A stretch of 64,000 nucleotides of DNA from Providencia rettgeri. GTDB taxonomy: Bacteria > Pseudomonadota > Gammaproteobacteria > Enterobacterales > Enterobacteriaceae. The DNA is taken from positions 1,116,001-1,180,000 of the forward strand of contig NZ_CP053896.1 of NCBI RefSeq assembly GCF_013255915.1. Reading direction: 5' to 3'. Within the stretch, counting starts at the first letter, position 1. The number at the start of each line of letters is the position of its first letter. Made by a program: the position numbers and the translations under genes. Below the pieces are notes generated by a model. It searched no databases. It was not told the DNA's origin and saw only the letters and a program-made list of their open reading frames with translations. Below, piece by piece: positions 7,638 to 15,853 of this stretch.

Positions 7638-8915
7638 TTAGCTAGTTTGTTTTAAGGCTGTAAACATTTTTTCAGCAAGTGTGTCTTGTGCCGATTGGAC
7701 TCCAGGTAATACAAAATAGTACCCTCCACCAAAAGGCTTGATATAACGTTCAAGTGGTTCACCATTGAGCCGTTTTTGAGTGTCAATAAAGCCTGTCTTT
7801 AAATTTTGTTGAAAAGAGACAAAAACTAAGCCCATATCGAGAGTTCCTGTTTCGGTTAACCCCAGTGAATAGCTATAACTTCTTCGCCTTAGTTTTGCGG
7901 TATAACGTTCAGGGTTACGAGGCTCTGCACGGCGCATATGGGAATCAAATAAAATACGGTCACCATGAGGATCTTTTTCAAACTCAGGATCATCATGCTC
8001 ATTTTTCATGCCGATTGGTGCTCCTGAGTCTTTATGTCGGCCAAAATCATTTTCTTGATCTTCTAATGGTGTTCTATCCCAAAACTCTAAATTAAAACGA
8101 ATGAGACGTACTGCTTGGTATGTCCCTCCGTCGCACCAAGACGGTTCTTGGCTGCCTTTTGTTATCCATATTAATTCGTTCATTAACGAATCGTCATCGG
8201 CAGGCGCATTTCCTGTTCTATCCTTAAAACCAAAAAGGTTGATAGGCGTTGAGTGGTTATCAATATCTCTTGCAGGTAAGAAACCATCTATTTTCCAGAG
8301 AGGAAAACTGTATGGCGAAATATGACGTAGGATGTCACGTAATGCATAGATAACGCTTTCTTGGCTATTCGCACATATTTGCAGAAGAAGATCACCACCA
8401 CACCATTTTTGTTCTAGTCGATCGTTAGGAAAACTGGTCATTTCACTAAGATGTTTAGGCTTAATTTTATTTAAGCCGAACCGGTTATCAAAAAGAGAAT
8501 TTCCTAAAGCAACGGTGATAGTTAGTGAGTCGGGTTGTTGTTGTTGTGTCCCAAGAATACCTGATTCTGCCGGAGGCATCTTATCGTTATTGATTGACGG
8601 CTCTATTTGGGGTTGAGTTAAGTGAGCAATACGCTGAGTCAGTAAAGTAAAAAAAGTTTGTAATTGTTCGACAGAATTCGCTGTAGTATTAAATGCAATA
8701 AAAGTGGCATTTTTGGGTTCAGGCGTTAAAACACCGGCTTGGTGTAGCCCAAGATAATTGATTGCTTTGTTATAGGTGAGCTGGCAATTAGCAATTTTCC
8801 CTTGCGCTTTTAATGTTGGAGCCGCTAAAACTGCGCTACTAACTGCGAGCATTTTTAGGGCATTACGCCGAGACATTCCGTTGGTTTGCAATATACTACT
8901 AAGTTTAGCTTGCAT
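7638..8915 (-). CDS. efeB: Dye-decolorizing (DyP) haem peroxidase EfeB
   Basis: Periplasmic haem peroxidase of the EfeUOB ferrous/haem iron system. The Tat signal contains SRRNALKML with Arg16-Arg17 and a following hydrophobic stretch, so it is exported folded. The C-terminal half matches EfeB: EFWDRTPL, the HMRRAEPRN segment with the proximal haem His, RRRSYSYSLG with the active-site Arg, and the final FGGGYYFVLPG. The length of 425 residues is normal. The DyP fingerprint GxxDG reads GFKDR (229-233): the catalytic Asp is kept but the last Gly is Arg. It is the last gene of the iron-uptake cluster, 11 bp after the M75 gene, and is probably under the upstream Fur box. Confidence 0.92.
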   Translation of the reverse strand: MQAKLSSILQTNGMSRRNALKMLAVSSAVLAAPTLKAQGKIANCQLTYNKAINYLGLHQAGVLTPEPKNATFIAFNTTANSVEQLQTFFTLLTQRIAHLTQPQIEPSINNDKMPPAESGILGTQQQQPDSLTITVALGNSLFDNRFGLNKIKPKHLSEMTSFPNDRLEQKWCGGDLLLQICANSQESVIYALRDILRHISPYSFPLWKIDGFLPARDIDNHSTPINLFGFKDRTGNAPADDDSLMNELIWITKGSQEPSWCDGGTYQAVRLIRFNLEFWDRTPLEDQENDFGRHKDSGAPIGMKNEHDDPEFEKDPHGDRILFDSHMRRAEPRNPERYTAKLRRRSYSYSLGLTETGTLDMGLVFVSFQQNLKTGFIDTQKRLNGEPLERYIKPFGGGYYFVLPGVQSAQDTLAEKMFTALKQTS

Positions 8916-8926
8916 AAATATATGCC

Positions 8927-9829
8927 TTAATATTTATAGTAAACATCGACATCAAGCTCAGCACGTAATTTCGCTAAGGTTTCAGCTTGCTGAGTGAGTA
9001 ATGAATAAAGCGCCATTTTGTCTTTTAATTGTAATTGGCTATAAGGTTGGTATGTGGTATTTGACAGTTGATATGGCTGCATTATTTGGTTAATCAGCTG
9101 TTCATTTTGCTGTATTTTATCCAGTGTTTCTGGCTTGATAAAAGGTTTAAGAACCTCAACTATTTTTTTTGCTCCCTCTAAATTAGCGGCAATATCAGTT
9201 AAATCAGAAAAACTGTAGATATTTTCTTTACCACCCAATTTTGTTTCTAAGATCATTTCAATAAAATCAGCCGAGGCTTGCACAAGCTTGGGTATTTCGA
9301 TGGTTTCAGTTGCTACTCGTTTATGCAAATCACGCCCTTTGAGTAATAGCTCTTGGTTTGCCGCTAACGCAAGTTTTGCATCCTTTTGCATAAATAGCTG
9401 GTACTCAACAAGATGAAACCCCGTAAAGCGATAATCTGTTTCTTTATCGAGGAAATAATCGGCTCTTGGGTTAATTGTCCTATCCATATTACCAAACAAA
9501 ATAATAATCGGGCGCACCGTTTCATAGTACTGGTGAGCTTGAATATATGCTGTTTGAGCTTGTTGCAGCTTCCCTTGCTGTAAACTCTGTTGTAACAATT
9601 CCAATTGTGTGATCATTTCTGCCAATTGATTAGTGGCAAAGGTTAAATAGGTTTGGATTGCATGTTGATATTTTTCTGGAGTGGGTATATCACCTTTAGC
9701 AATAATGATGTTGTCCCCTGTTTGCACAGGGGATCTTAGTGCTTTACTTTGAACCAAAGTAGGAATGGCAACACTGAGTATTAAGCTAAAAGACATCCAT
9801 TTGATATTCCGCCTCAGTGAGCTAGACAT
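8927..9829 (-). CDS. EfeO-type M75 (imelysin-like) periplasmic iron-uptake protein without cupredoxin domain
   Basis: A 300-residue exported protein of the M75/EfeO family, the periplasmic partner of FTR1-type iron permeases. The family metal-site motif HxxE is seen as HLVE at about 139-142, just after DRTINPRADYF. E. coli EfeO carries an N-terminal cupredoxin domain in the same chain; here that domain is absent and a separate cupredoxin gene lies upstream. The ATG at 9829 is preferred over a TTG at 9847 because it has a GGAG ribosome-binding site. It overlaps the end of the permease gene by 8 bp, indicating translational coupling. Confidence 0.87.
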   Translation of the reverse strand: MSSSLRRNIKWMSFSLILSVAIPTLVQSKALRSPVQTGDNIIIAKGDIPTPEKYQHAIQTYLTFATNQLAEMITQLELLQQSLQQGKLQQAQTAYIQAHQYYETVRPIIILFGNMDRTINPRADYFLDKETDYRFTGFHLVEYQLFMQKDAKLALAANQELLLKGRDLHKRVATETIEIPKLVQASADFIEMILETKLGGKENIYSFSDLTDIAANLEGAKKIVEVLKPFIKPETLDKIQQNEQLINQIMQPYQLSNTTYQPYSQLQLKDKMALYSLLTQQAETLAKLRAELDVDVYYKY

Positions 9830-10655
9830 TTTTTTTGCTCCGAACAAACAATGGGATCACAATAGCCCAATAAAGGACAAAGGTAATGACGCTGAGCCAA
9901 ATCGGTTGTGAACGGTAGGCAAAGAAAGAAGAGATAAAATTGCCAGCAATACCAGAATCATCGAGAAATGCAGTTGTATCCCAAGCGGGGTAAATTAAAA
10001 ACTCAGGGATAGCGAAATCATATTCAATCAATAAGTTAGCACTTTCTTCTACACCTTTAAGTAAGAGAGATAATGCGAGGAATAATAAAATAACCCCTGT
10101 AACTTTAAAGAAGATAGACCACGAAATTAAGCGATTTGTTAGTAGGAAAACATAAAGTGTAAGACCTGCAATCGCAATTCCACCACCGACCTCGATAAAG
10201 AAAGTCGAGGCATTAGATGTGGTTAGCGACATAATAAAGCTAGATAGGAAGACGACGATTTCACTCCCTTCGCGGGCAATGGCAATAGCAATAATCAATG
10301 CGGCTCCCCACCAGTTATGGTGGGCGGCATTACGTCTTATTCCTGATTCAATTTCGGATTTCATTGAACTTCCATGTTTGTTCATCCAATACACCATTTG
10401 GACAATCAGGACACAGGCGAGTAACTCCATAAAAATCATAAATAGTGATTGCCCAGTGTCATCGAGGACATTGAATACACCATAAATGAGAAGCGCCAAT
10501 AAGATTGAGGTTATAACCCCGATAGCGACACCAGCCCAAAGGTATTTCATACCATTATGTGCGTCAGGGTGACGTTTAATCCACGCATAAATAATGCCAA
10601 TGACAAGTAGCGCTTCAAAGCTTTCACGCCAAACAACAAACAGAACTTGTCCCAT
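9822..10655 (-). CDS. efeU: FTR1-family iron permease (EfeU-like)
   Basis: A 277-residue inner-membrane protein with about seven hydrophobic segments, related to EfeU and yeast Ftr1, which import iron after its oxidation or reduction at the membrane face. Both family iron-site motifs of type RExxE are intact: RESFE at 10-14 in the first membrane helix and REGSE at 128-132. It lies 11 bp after the cupredoxin gene and overlaps the M75 gene, so these three genes form one transcription unit with efeB. The symbol rests on family and context; FetM-like assignment is an alternative because a P19 gene is present. Confidence 0.9.
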   Translation of the reverse strand: MGQVLFVVWRESFEALLVIGIIYAWIKRHPDAHNGMKYLWAGVAIGVITSILLALLIYGVFNVLDDTGQSLFMIFMELLACVLIVQMVYWMNKHGSSMKSEIESGIRRNAAHHNWWGAALIIAIAIAREGSEIVVFLSSFIMSLTTSNASTFFIEVGGGIAIAGLTLYVFLLTNRLISWSIFFKVTGVILLFLALSLLLKGVEESANLLIEYDFAIPEFLIYPAWDTTAFLDDSGIAGNFISSFFAYRSQPIWLSVITFVLYWAIVIPLFVRSKKNV

Positions 10656-10666
10656 GCTAAATCCTT

Positions 10667-11002
10667 TTATTTCGCAATGATCTCGCCTTTGGGGTGAGAA
10701 AGGTGGAAGTCATCAAAAAAAGTGTACGTACCAGGTTTCAGTGGTGCGATTACCACTACTGAGCTTGCACCCGGCGCTAAAACTTTTTCTTTTCTTAATT
10801 GAATGCTTTCAAACTCTGCGGGTTCAGTACCTGTGTTGGTAATTTTAATGCGGATAATCGTTTTTGCAGGAACTTCAAGAACTCGCGGGATGAGATCACC
10901 ATTTTTCATTTCTAATTCGACAGTATATTTTTCTGCAGCAAATGAAGATAAGGGAACTATTGTACAAGTGATAACCAGTAAAAAACTCAGTAATGTTTTC
11001 AT
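10667..11002 (-). CDS. Periplasmic cupredoxin-like protein (stand-alone EfeO N-domain)
   Basis: A 111-residue protein with a clear signal peptide (cleavage near SFAA, residue 22) followed by one cupredoxin-type beta domain like the N-terminal domain of EfeO. The segment LRKEKVLAPGAS and the C-terminal GTYTFFDDFHLSHPKGEI resemble that domain. It probably binds copper or iron and works with the FTR1 permease and the M75 protein, completing a split EfeO. It opens the downstream part of the cluster after a hairpin that follows the P19 gene. Confidence 0.82.
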   Translation of the reverse strand: MKTLLSFLLVITCTIVPLSSFAAEKYTVELEMKNGDLIPRVLEVPAKTIIRIKITNTGTEPAEFESIQLRKEKVLAPGASSVVVIAPLKPGTYTFFDDFHLSHPKGEIIAK

Positions 11003-11032
11003 TTTGGCTTGGTTTATCCTTTAATAACAACA

Positions 11033-11076
11033 AACAAAAAAGGGCTTACGCAAGATAACTCCCTTGGTTAAGCCCT
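11033..11076 (-). terminator. Terminator or attenuator between the P19 and cupredoxin genes
   Basis: Read on the minus strand, the stem AGGGCTTA / TAAGCCCT (11041-11048 with 11069-11076) is followed by a run of T. It sits inside the iron cluster 21 bp after the P19 stop, so it probably lets only part of the transcription through and makes P19 more abundant than the downstream proteins. Confidence 0.6.
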
Positions 11077-11097
11077 TATCTAATTTTAATAAAAAAA

Positions 11098-11655
11098 TTA
11101 GTAACTACCTTTACGGCCAACACCTGCGTAGTCAAAGTCCCAAGAGACTTCGAAAGGTTGGAACCAAGGGGCTACACCTGTTTCTTTATCAATATGGCGG
11201 CCAAAGGCAACTTCTTTATTGTGTGATGGCGGGTAAATTTTATAGGTGACGCGGTATTTACCATTGCCATCTAATTTTATGTTTTCCCCATAATGAGGGC
11301 CATCACTCGCCACCATAGGCATAAATGTGCCTGTTTGAGTTTGTGGTTTATCACCGAGTTTAGTAACTGAATACTCAATGGTCAGGTAAGGGATCCAATC
11401 GCCTTCTGCAAAGCCATTTGGGTTATCTTCAACAGCGTGAATATCTGCTTCTAAGTGGACATCTGCTTTATCTGCAGCTAAGTGAGACATCGCATGATGG
11501 CCTTCTTCGGTATCCATTGTAATGGGCTGTAAATAAACACCTTGGATTTCCATTCCGTTTTTGATCACAGGGTGACCGAGAGGGTACTCTTGAGCGAATG
11601 CTGAGATTGAAAACAACGCGAGACCTGAAACAGCAGCTTTATAGGCGAGTTTCAT
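11098..11655 (-). CDS. P19/FetP-type periplasmic iron-binding protein
   Basis: A 185-residue exported protein of the P19 (Tp34/FetP) family, which binds copper and iron in the periplasm and works with FTR1-type permeases. The signal peptide ends near AFAQ at residue 21. Expected metal ligands are present: the Met/Glu in KNGMEI, the cluster EEGHHAMSH, Glu and His in LEADIHA, and a late His in AFGRHID. The ATG at 11655 has an AAGGAC ribosome-binding site, and a Fur palindrome lies 33 bp upstream, which rules out the longer in-frame start at 11721. It is the first gene of the iron-uptake cluster. Confidence 0.9.
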   Translation of the reverse strand: MKLAYKAAVSGLALFSISAFAQEYPLGHPVIKNGMEIQGVYLQPITMDTEEGHHAMSHLAADKADVHLEADIHAVEDNPNGFAEGDWIPYLTIEYSVTKLGDKPQTQTGTFMPMVASDGPHYGENIKLDGNGKYRVTYKIYPPSHNKEVAFGRHIDKETGVAPWFQPFEVSWDFDYAGVGRKGSY

Positions 11656-11687
11656 TATTTTTGTCCTTACCATAAGTGATATAGAGT

Positions 11688-11706
11688 AGTAATGATAATC
11701 ATTACT
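11688..11706. promoter_or_regulatory. Fur box upstream of the iron-uptake cluster
   Basis: AGTAATGATAATCATTACT is a perfect 19-bp palindrome (9-1-9) matching the Fur consensus core ATGATAATCAT. It lies 33 bp before the P19 start, so iron-replete Fur probably represses the cluster. Confidence 0.85.
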
Positions 11707-11936
11707 ATTAATAAAAAACAAGTGATAATTTCTGATAAGTTGACAACGCGTTGCTGAGAATGATTATTTTTATATAAAAATCTATGTGTTAGAAAAAGTT
11801 ATTATTCTTCAAAAAATAACTTGCTAATAGTGTGCTCTATTAGGCAGTTTATTATTATCTACGTGATATATTTTGAATGTAGATATTCATGACAAATGAG
11901 TTTTTCATCAATTTTGTTGAAACTAAAGGTATAGCC

Positions 11937-12866
11937 ATGCAACGACGTTATCTTGATTGTTCAGCTTCAGAAATCGTAAAATTCAATAAAAAGAATCTAT
12001 TAGAATCAATTAAAGCCAGTGAAGGGCGAATATTGGTTTCTGAAACCATTGGTACAATTCAGCCTGTATTAATGACGGTAACGAATGCTGAATTAGCTGC
12101 AAGCCAAGGTGCCGATATCCTGTTGCTGAATGTTTTTGATGTTAATCAACCGATTATGCAAGGTCTGCCCGAAGGGACTGAACCCGAAGAAATCATTCGA
12201 ACGCTTAAGCGTTTAACGGGGAGAGCAATAGGCGTTAATTTAGAGCCCGTACCTGAGGGATTTAATAATCCAACACAGGATGCGCAGTGGAAAATGTCAG
12301 AAGGGCGGTTAGCAACAGTAAAAAATGCCCTTAAATTAAAAGAAATGGGTGCTGACATTATTGTTTTAACGGGAAACCCTGGAAATGGAGTCACTAATCA
12401 GGAAATTAACCAGAGTCTTAAAGAGCTTAAAGCTGTTGTTGGCGAAGATATTGTGCTTATTACAGGGAAAATGCACGCGGCAGGGGTTTTGAATGCCTCG
12501 GCTGAGCAACTCATAACAGAAGATGGTATTCGTACCTTTATTAACAGTGGTGCAGATATCATTTTGCTTCCAGCTCCAGGAACGGTCCCCGGGATCTCGT
12601 TAGAATTTGTGCAAAAAATGGTGGGTTATTGCCATTCCCAAGGAGTGATGACAATGACAGCGATTGGGACTTCTCAAGAAGGCGCAGATTTACAAACTAT
12701 TCGGCAAATAGCATTAATGTGTAAAATGGCCGGGACAGATTTACATCATATTGGTGATTCAGGATATAACGGAATTGCATTACCTGAGAATATTTTAAAT
12801 TATAGTATTGTGATTCGAGGGGTTAGGCACACTTACTCACGTATTGCTCGTTCAATTAATCGCTGA
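11937..12866 (+). CDS. TIM-barrel protein of unknown function (DUF7916-like)
   Basis: A 309-residue soluble protein that looks like a TIM barrel related to PEP phosphonomutase-like or BtpA-like folds. Repeated strand-ends are visible: ADILLLN, ADIIVLTGNPG, EDIVLITGKMHAAG, ADIILLPAPGTVPG, MTMTAIGTSQEGAD and the phosphate-loop-like GDSGYNG near the end. I recall such proteins encoded next to sugar PTS genes in other enterics, but here it stands alone between the iron cluster and rimO, with no transporter beside it. No reaction can be assigned. The ATG at 11937 with AAAGG spacing is preferred over an in-frame ATG at 11889 that lacks a ribosome-binding site. Confidence 0.75.
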   Translation: MQRRYLDCSASEIVKFNKKNLLESIKASEGRILVSETIGTIQPVLMTVTNAELAASQGADILLLNVFDVNQPIMQGLPEGTEPEEIIRTLKRLTGRAIGVNLEPVPEGFNNPTQDAQWKMSEGRLATVKNALKLKEMGADIIVLTGNPGNGVTNQEINQSLKELKAVVGEDIVLITGKMHAAGVLNASAEQLITEDGIRTFINSGADIILLPAPGTVPGISLEFVQKMVGYCHSQGVMTMTAIGTSQEGADLQTIRQIALMCKMAGTDLHHIGDSGYNGIALPENILNYSIVIRGVRHTYSRIARSINR

Positions 12867-13059
12867 TTGGTATTCTTAGGTGGTTTTTACAGAATAATTT
12901 GTGAAAATCACCGACTAAAAGCAAGATTTGTTTCTATCTATTCTAGATTTAAATTCATATTATTTTCGATAAAAATTTATACAATTCCCTCAATTCTTCA
13001 GGTAAAATTTCGCCCATTTTTCTAAAACAATATTTATAACACAATAAAAGAAGTGAGTT

Positions 13060-14394
13060 ATGTCGCAAAATACTAATCCGGTACCAAAAATTGGTTTCGT
13101 TTCTCTCGGCTGCCCGAAAAACCTAGTTGATTCAGAACGCATTTTAACTGAATTACGCACTGATGGTTATCAAGTGGTTCCAAGCTATGATAATGCTGAC
13201 TTAGTCATTGTGAATACTTGTGGATTTATCGACAGTGCAGTGCAGGAATCATTAGAAGCGATTGGGGAAGCACTGAATGAAAATGGTAAAGTGATTGTGA
13301 CAGGATGCCTTGGTGCGAAAGAAAACCAAATTCGTGAAGTACATCCAAAAGTTTTAGAAATCACTGGCCCACATAGCTATGAGCAGGTACTTAACCATGT
13401 TCACCACTATGTACCGAAGCCTGAACATGACCCTTTCTTGAGTTTAGTCCCTGAGCAAGGGGTAAAATTGACACCAAAGCATTATGCGTATTTAAAAATT
13501 TCCGAAGGGTGTAATCATCGTTGTACTTTCTGCATTATTCCTTCAATGCGAGGGGACTTAGATAGCCGTCCAATCGGGGATGTGTTAAATGAAGCTAAGC
13601 GTCTGGTCGCTTCAGGAGTCAAAGAGTTACTGGTTATTTCCCAAGATACTTCTGCATATGGTGTTGATGTTAAAAATAAAACGGGTTTTTGGGATGGTCA
13701 GCCTGTAAAAACTAGCATGGTGGGGTTATGCGAACAACTTGCTTCAATGGGCGTATGGGTGCGTTTACATTATGTTTACCCTTATCCACATGTTGATGAT
13801 GTTATCCCGTTGATGGCAGAAGGTAAAATTTTACCTTACTTAGATATTCCATTACAGCATGCAAGTCCGAAAATTTTAAAATTAATGAAACGCCCCGGTG
13901 CCGTTGAAAGAACACTTGAGCGGATTAAACGTTGGCGTGAAATTTGCCCTGAACTCACCTTACGTTCAACATTTATTGTTGGATTTCCCGGTGAGACAGA
14001 AGAAGATTTCCAAATGCTATTAGATTTCTTATTGGAAGCTAAGTTGGACCGAGTCGGCTGCTTTAAGTATAGCCCTGTCGAGGGAGCGAAAGCGAATGAA
14101 CTAGCTGATCAAGTTCCTGAGGAAATAAAAGAAGATCGTTATCATCGTTTTATGCAATTACAACAGCAAATTTCTACACAGCGATTACAAGATAAAATTG
14201 GTAAAGAAATTTTAGTCATTATTGATGAAGTTGATGATGAAGGTGCTATTGGTCGTAGTATGGCTGATGCACCAGAAATTGATGGTATGGTTTATCTCAA
14301 TGGTGAATTTGAGGTTAGCGTTGGGGATATAGTGAAAGTATTAGTTGAGCATGCAGATGAATATGATCTGTGGGGAAATATTGTTACTGCTTAA
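13060..14394 (+). CDS. rimO: Ribosomal protein S12 methylthiotransferase RimO
   Basis: Radical SAM enzyme that adds a methylthio group to an Asp of ribosomal protein S12. The 444 residues contain the UPF0004 domain with three Fe-S Cys (18, 54, 83), the radical SAM motif CNHRCTFC (Cys151, 155, 158) and a C-terminal TRAM domain. All six cluster Cys are present and the length matches E. coli RimO. It is a single gene ending in a strong terminator. Confidence 0.97.
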   Translation: MSQNTNPVPKIGFVSLGCPKNLVDSERILTELRTDGYQVVPSYDNADLVIVNTCGFIDSAVQESLEAIGEALNENGKVIVTGCLGAKENQIREVHPKVLEITGPHSYEQVLNHVHHYVPKPEHDPFLSLVPEQGVKLTPKHYAYLKISEGCNHRCTFCIIPSMRGDLDSRPIGDVLNEAKRLVASGVKELLVISQDTSAYGVDVKNKTGFWDGQPVKTSMVGLCEQLASMGVWVRLHYVYPYPHVDDVIPLMAEGKILPYLDIPLQHASPKILKLMKRPGAVERTLERIKRWREICPELTLRSTFIVGFPGETEEDFQMLLDFLLEAKLDRVGCFKYSPVEGAKANELADQVPEEIKEDRYHRFMQLQQQISTQRLQDKIGKEILVIIDEVDDEGAIGRSMADAPEIDGMVYLNGEFEVSVGDIVKVLVEHADEYDLWGNIVTA

Positions 14395-14421
14395 TTTAAT
14401 AAAAGCGTTCTAGAAGTGTAT

Positions 14422-14460
14422 ATGGCTAACTTAGATAGATTCAGTTAGCCATTTTCTTTT
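14422..14460 (+). terminator. rimO terminator
   Basis: Perfect 10-bp stem ATGGCTAACT / AGTTAGCCAT with an 11-nt loop, followed by TTTCTTTTTT. Confidence 0.85.
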
Positions 14461-14496
14461 TTACCACATTGATTTACTACTTTTAATTATAAAAAA

Positions 14497-14510
14497 TTGA
14501 TGTGGATCAA
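14497..14510. promoter_or_regulatory. Perfect FNR box
   Basis: TTGATGTGGATCAA matches the FNR consensus TTGAT-N4-ATCAA exactly. A TATAAT-like -10 element at 14548-14553 lies about 45 bp downstream, placing the site in an activating position for the Fis-type regulator gene. Confidence 0.75.
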
Positions 14511-14609
14511 TGGTTGTAAACCTATCAATTAATAACTTGATCTAGAATATAATAATTAAATGGCAAATTGACATAATCAGATAACTCTTATCGAAGAATA
14601 AGGATAACT

Positions 14610-15251
14610 ATGTCAACTCATTTAATATTTCCAACTACAACACCTGTAAAAGAAAGTATTTATAATTCAGGTAATTATGAATATATCGTAGAGCTTGCTC
14701 ATACAACCATTGAGAGCGGATTAGCCTCATTACATGATAATAATATTCGCAGTTCTCTACTGAGCACTGATGGGAAAACGCTGTGGCTCAGTCATGAGCT
14801 TGATGGTAATTTTGAGATAGCAAATTTACTATCTGATAATTTAACTTATGGGGCACAGCTTAGGTTGTATGCAGAGCCAATTGAATTACATGGAATTTTT
14901 TATTACTTAGCACCAGTGTATTCACATACTGGTGAGCCTGTACTCGTTGTTGTTTTATCTACAACTAAGAATAGTTGCAATATTTTGTTTGCACTTACGC
15001 AATCCTTAGCAAGGGAAGTGAGTGAAAAATTGAAATTTCACTATTACGAACAAGGTATTTTTAAGGTAGATAAGGACGAACAACGGTTCGCTAACTTAGA
15101 TATTCATTCAGTTGAGAAAGCTTTGATTATTGAAGTTGCACAAGCTTGCAAAGGTAAAATTCAAAAAATGCATAAAGTCCTTGATATGGGACGGACAACA
15201 TTATGGCGCAAGCTAAAGCAGTACGAAATTAACATTAAGGACTACAAATAG
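14610..15251 (+). CDS. Fis-type HTH regulator with AcoR/DhaR-like sensory domain but no AAA+ domain
   Basis: A 213-residue protein. Residues about 20-150 resemble the GAF-type sensory half of sigma-54 activators such as AcoR/DhaR (segments LLSTDGKTLW, YYLAPVYSHTGEPVLVVVLS and an amphipathic helix). Residues about 168-208 form a Fis-type helix-turn-helix (LDMGRTTLWRKLKQYEI). The central AAA+ ATPase that such activators need is missing, and the join is continuous in frame, so it cannot act as a normal sigma-54 activator and probably represses or works with sigma-70. A perfect FNR box upstream suggests anaerobic control. The start has AAGGA. The target is unknown. Confidence 0.7.
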   Translation: MSTHLIFPTTTPVKESIYNSGNYEYIVELAHTTIESGLASLHDNNIRSSLLSTDGKTLWLSHELDGNFEIANLLSDNLTYGAQLRLYAEPIELHGIFYYLAPVYSHTGEPVLVVVLSTTKNSCNILFALTQSLAREVSEKLKFHYYEQGIFKVDKDEQRFANLDIHSVEKALIIEVAQACKGKIQKMHKVLDMGRTTLWRKLKQYEINIKDYK

Positions 15252-15270
15252 CTTTCCTATATGCTCTGAA

Positions 15271-15347
15271 TGGTAAAAAATAGCGCTTTCGCGTGTTTTT
15301 TGAACAACTACAAAGCATAAAAACAGCGAAGCGCGAAATATTTACCA
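15271..15347. repeat. 77-bp imperfect inverted repeat after the Fis-type regulator gene
   Basis: The arms share TGGTAAA, a CGC-rich block and TGTTTTT, giving a hairpin of about 35 nt per arm with several mismatches. It begins 20 bp after the stop codon, so it may end the transcript, or it may be a small palindromic element. Confidence 0.5.
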
Positions 15348-15785
15348 ACATTTTGAACGATAGCCGATAGATAAATAAAGCGTAATCTATCTACTTGTAT
15401 CGTTACTTGATGTATCGAGAAAAGAAAATGAAAACGATGCTTATTATGCTTGGATACGGTAAGGAGGTATGTCGTTTGTAGCCTTATTTTTTTAGTTTTA
15501 TGAGAGAGAAAGTTCGTTGATAAAGGTTATTGTTTTACTAAAAAAGTAGTGAGATATGGGGAGGGTAAATAATACTTTAATAACTAAAAAAAATGTAATT
15601 TTATTTTGTGATTATTAGTGGTTATTATTACCATCTGAATTATTAATTTACTTAGGTTTTTAATCCATAACAGAGTGGTGTTGTTTTTATCACTTATAAA
15701 AATAAGTTATTATTTCAAAATTAACAGAATATTAATCTATATTTATCTAAATTATAGTACCTTTAGGTATTTTTCATATAGTTAA
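15348..15785. other. AT-rich intergenic stretch
   Basis: I see no gene here. Two tiny open frames (17 and 8 codons, around 15428-15490) are next to a purine-rich AAGGAGGT, but the spacing is too short for the second and neither resembles a known peptide. The stretch is strongly A+T-rich. Confidence 0.5.
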
Positions 15786-15817
15786 TTTCTGATGGCTTAG
15801 AATCAAGCCATCAGAAA
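15786..15817 (-). terminator. Hairpin after the LuxR-type regulator gene
   Basis: Perfect 13-bp inverted repeat TTTCTGATGGCTT / AAGCCATCAGAAA with a 6-nt loop, 36 bp after the stop of the minus-strand gene. The following T-run is weak. Confidence 0.6.
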
Positions 15818-15853
15818 TAATAACGCTATAAGAAGGTAAACATAGCATATAGA

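Noticed and set aside
15428-15490. Tiny open frames near AAGGAGGT
   Set aside because: One has 17 codons, the other 8 with no spacing after the ribosome-binding-like sequence; no similarity to a known leader peptide and no downstream operon on this strand.
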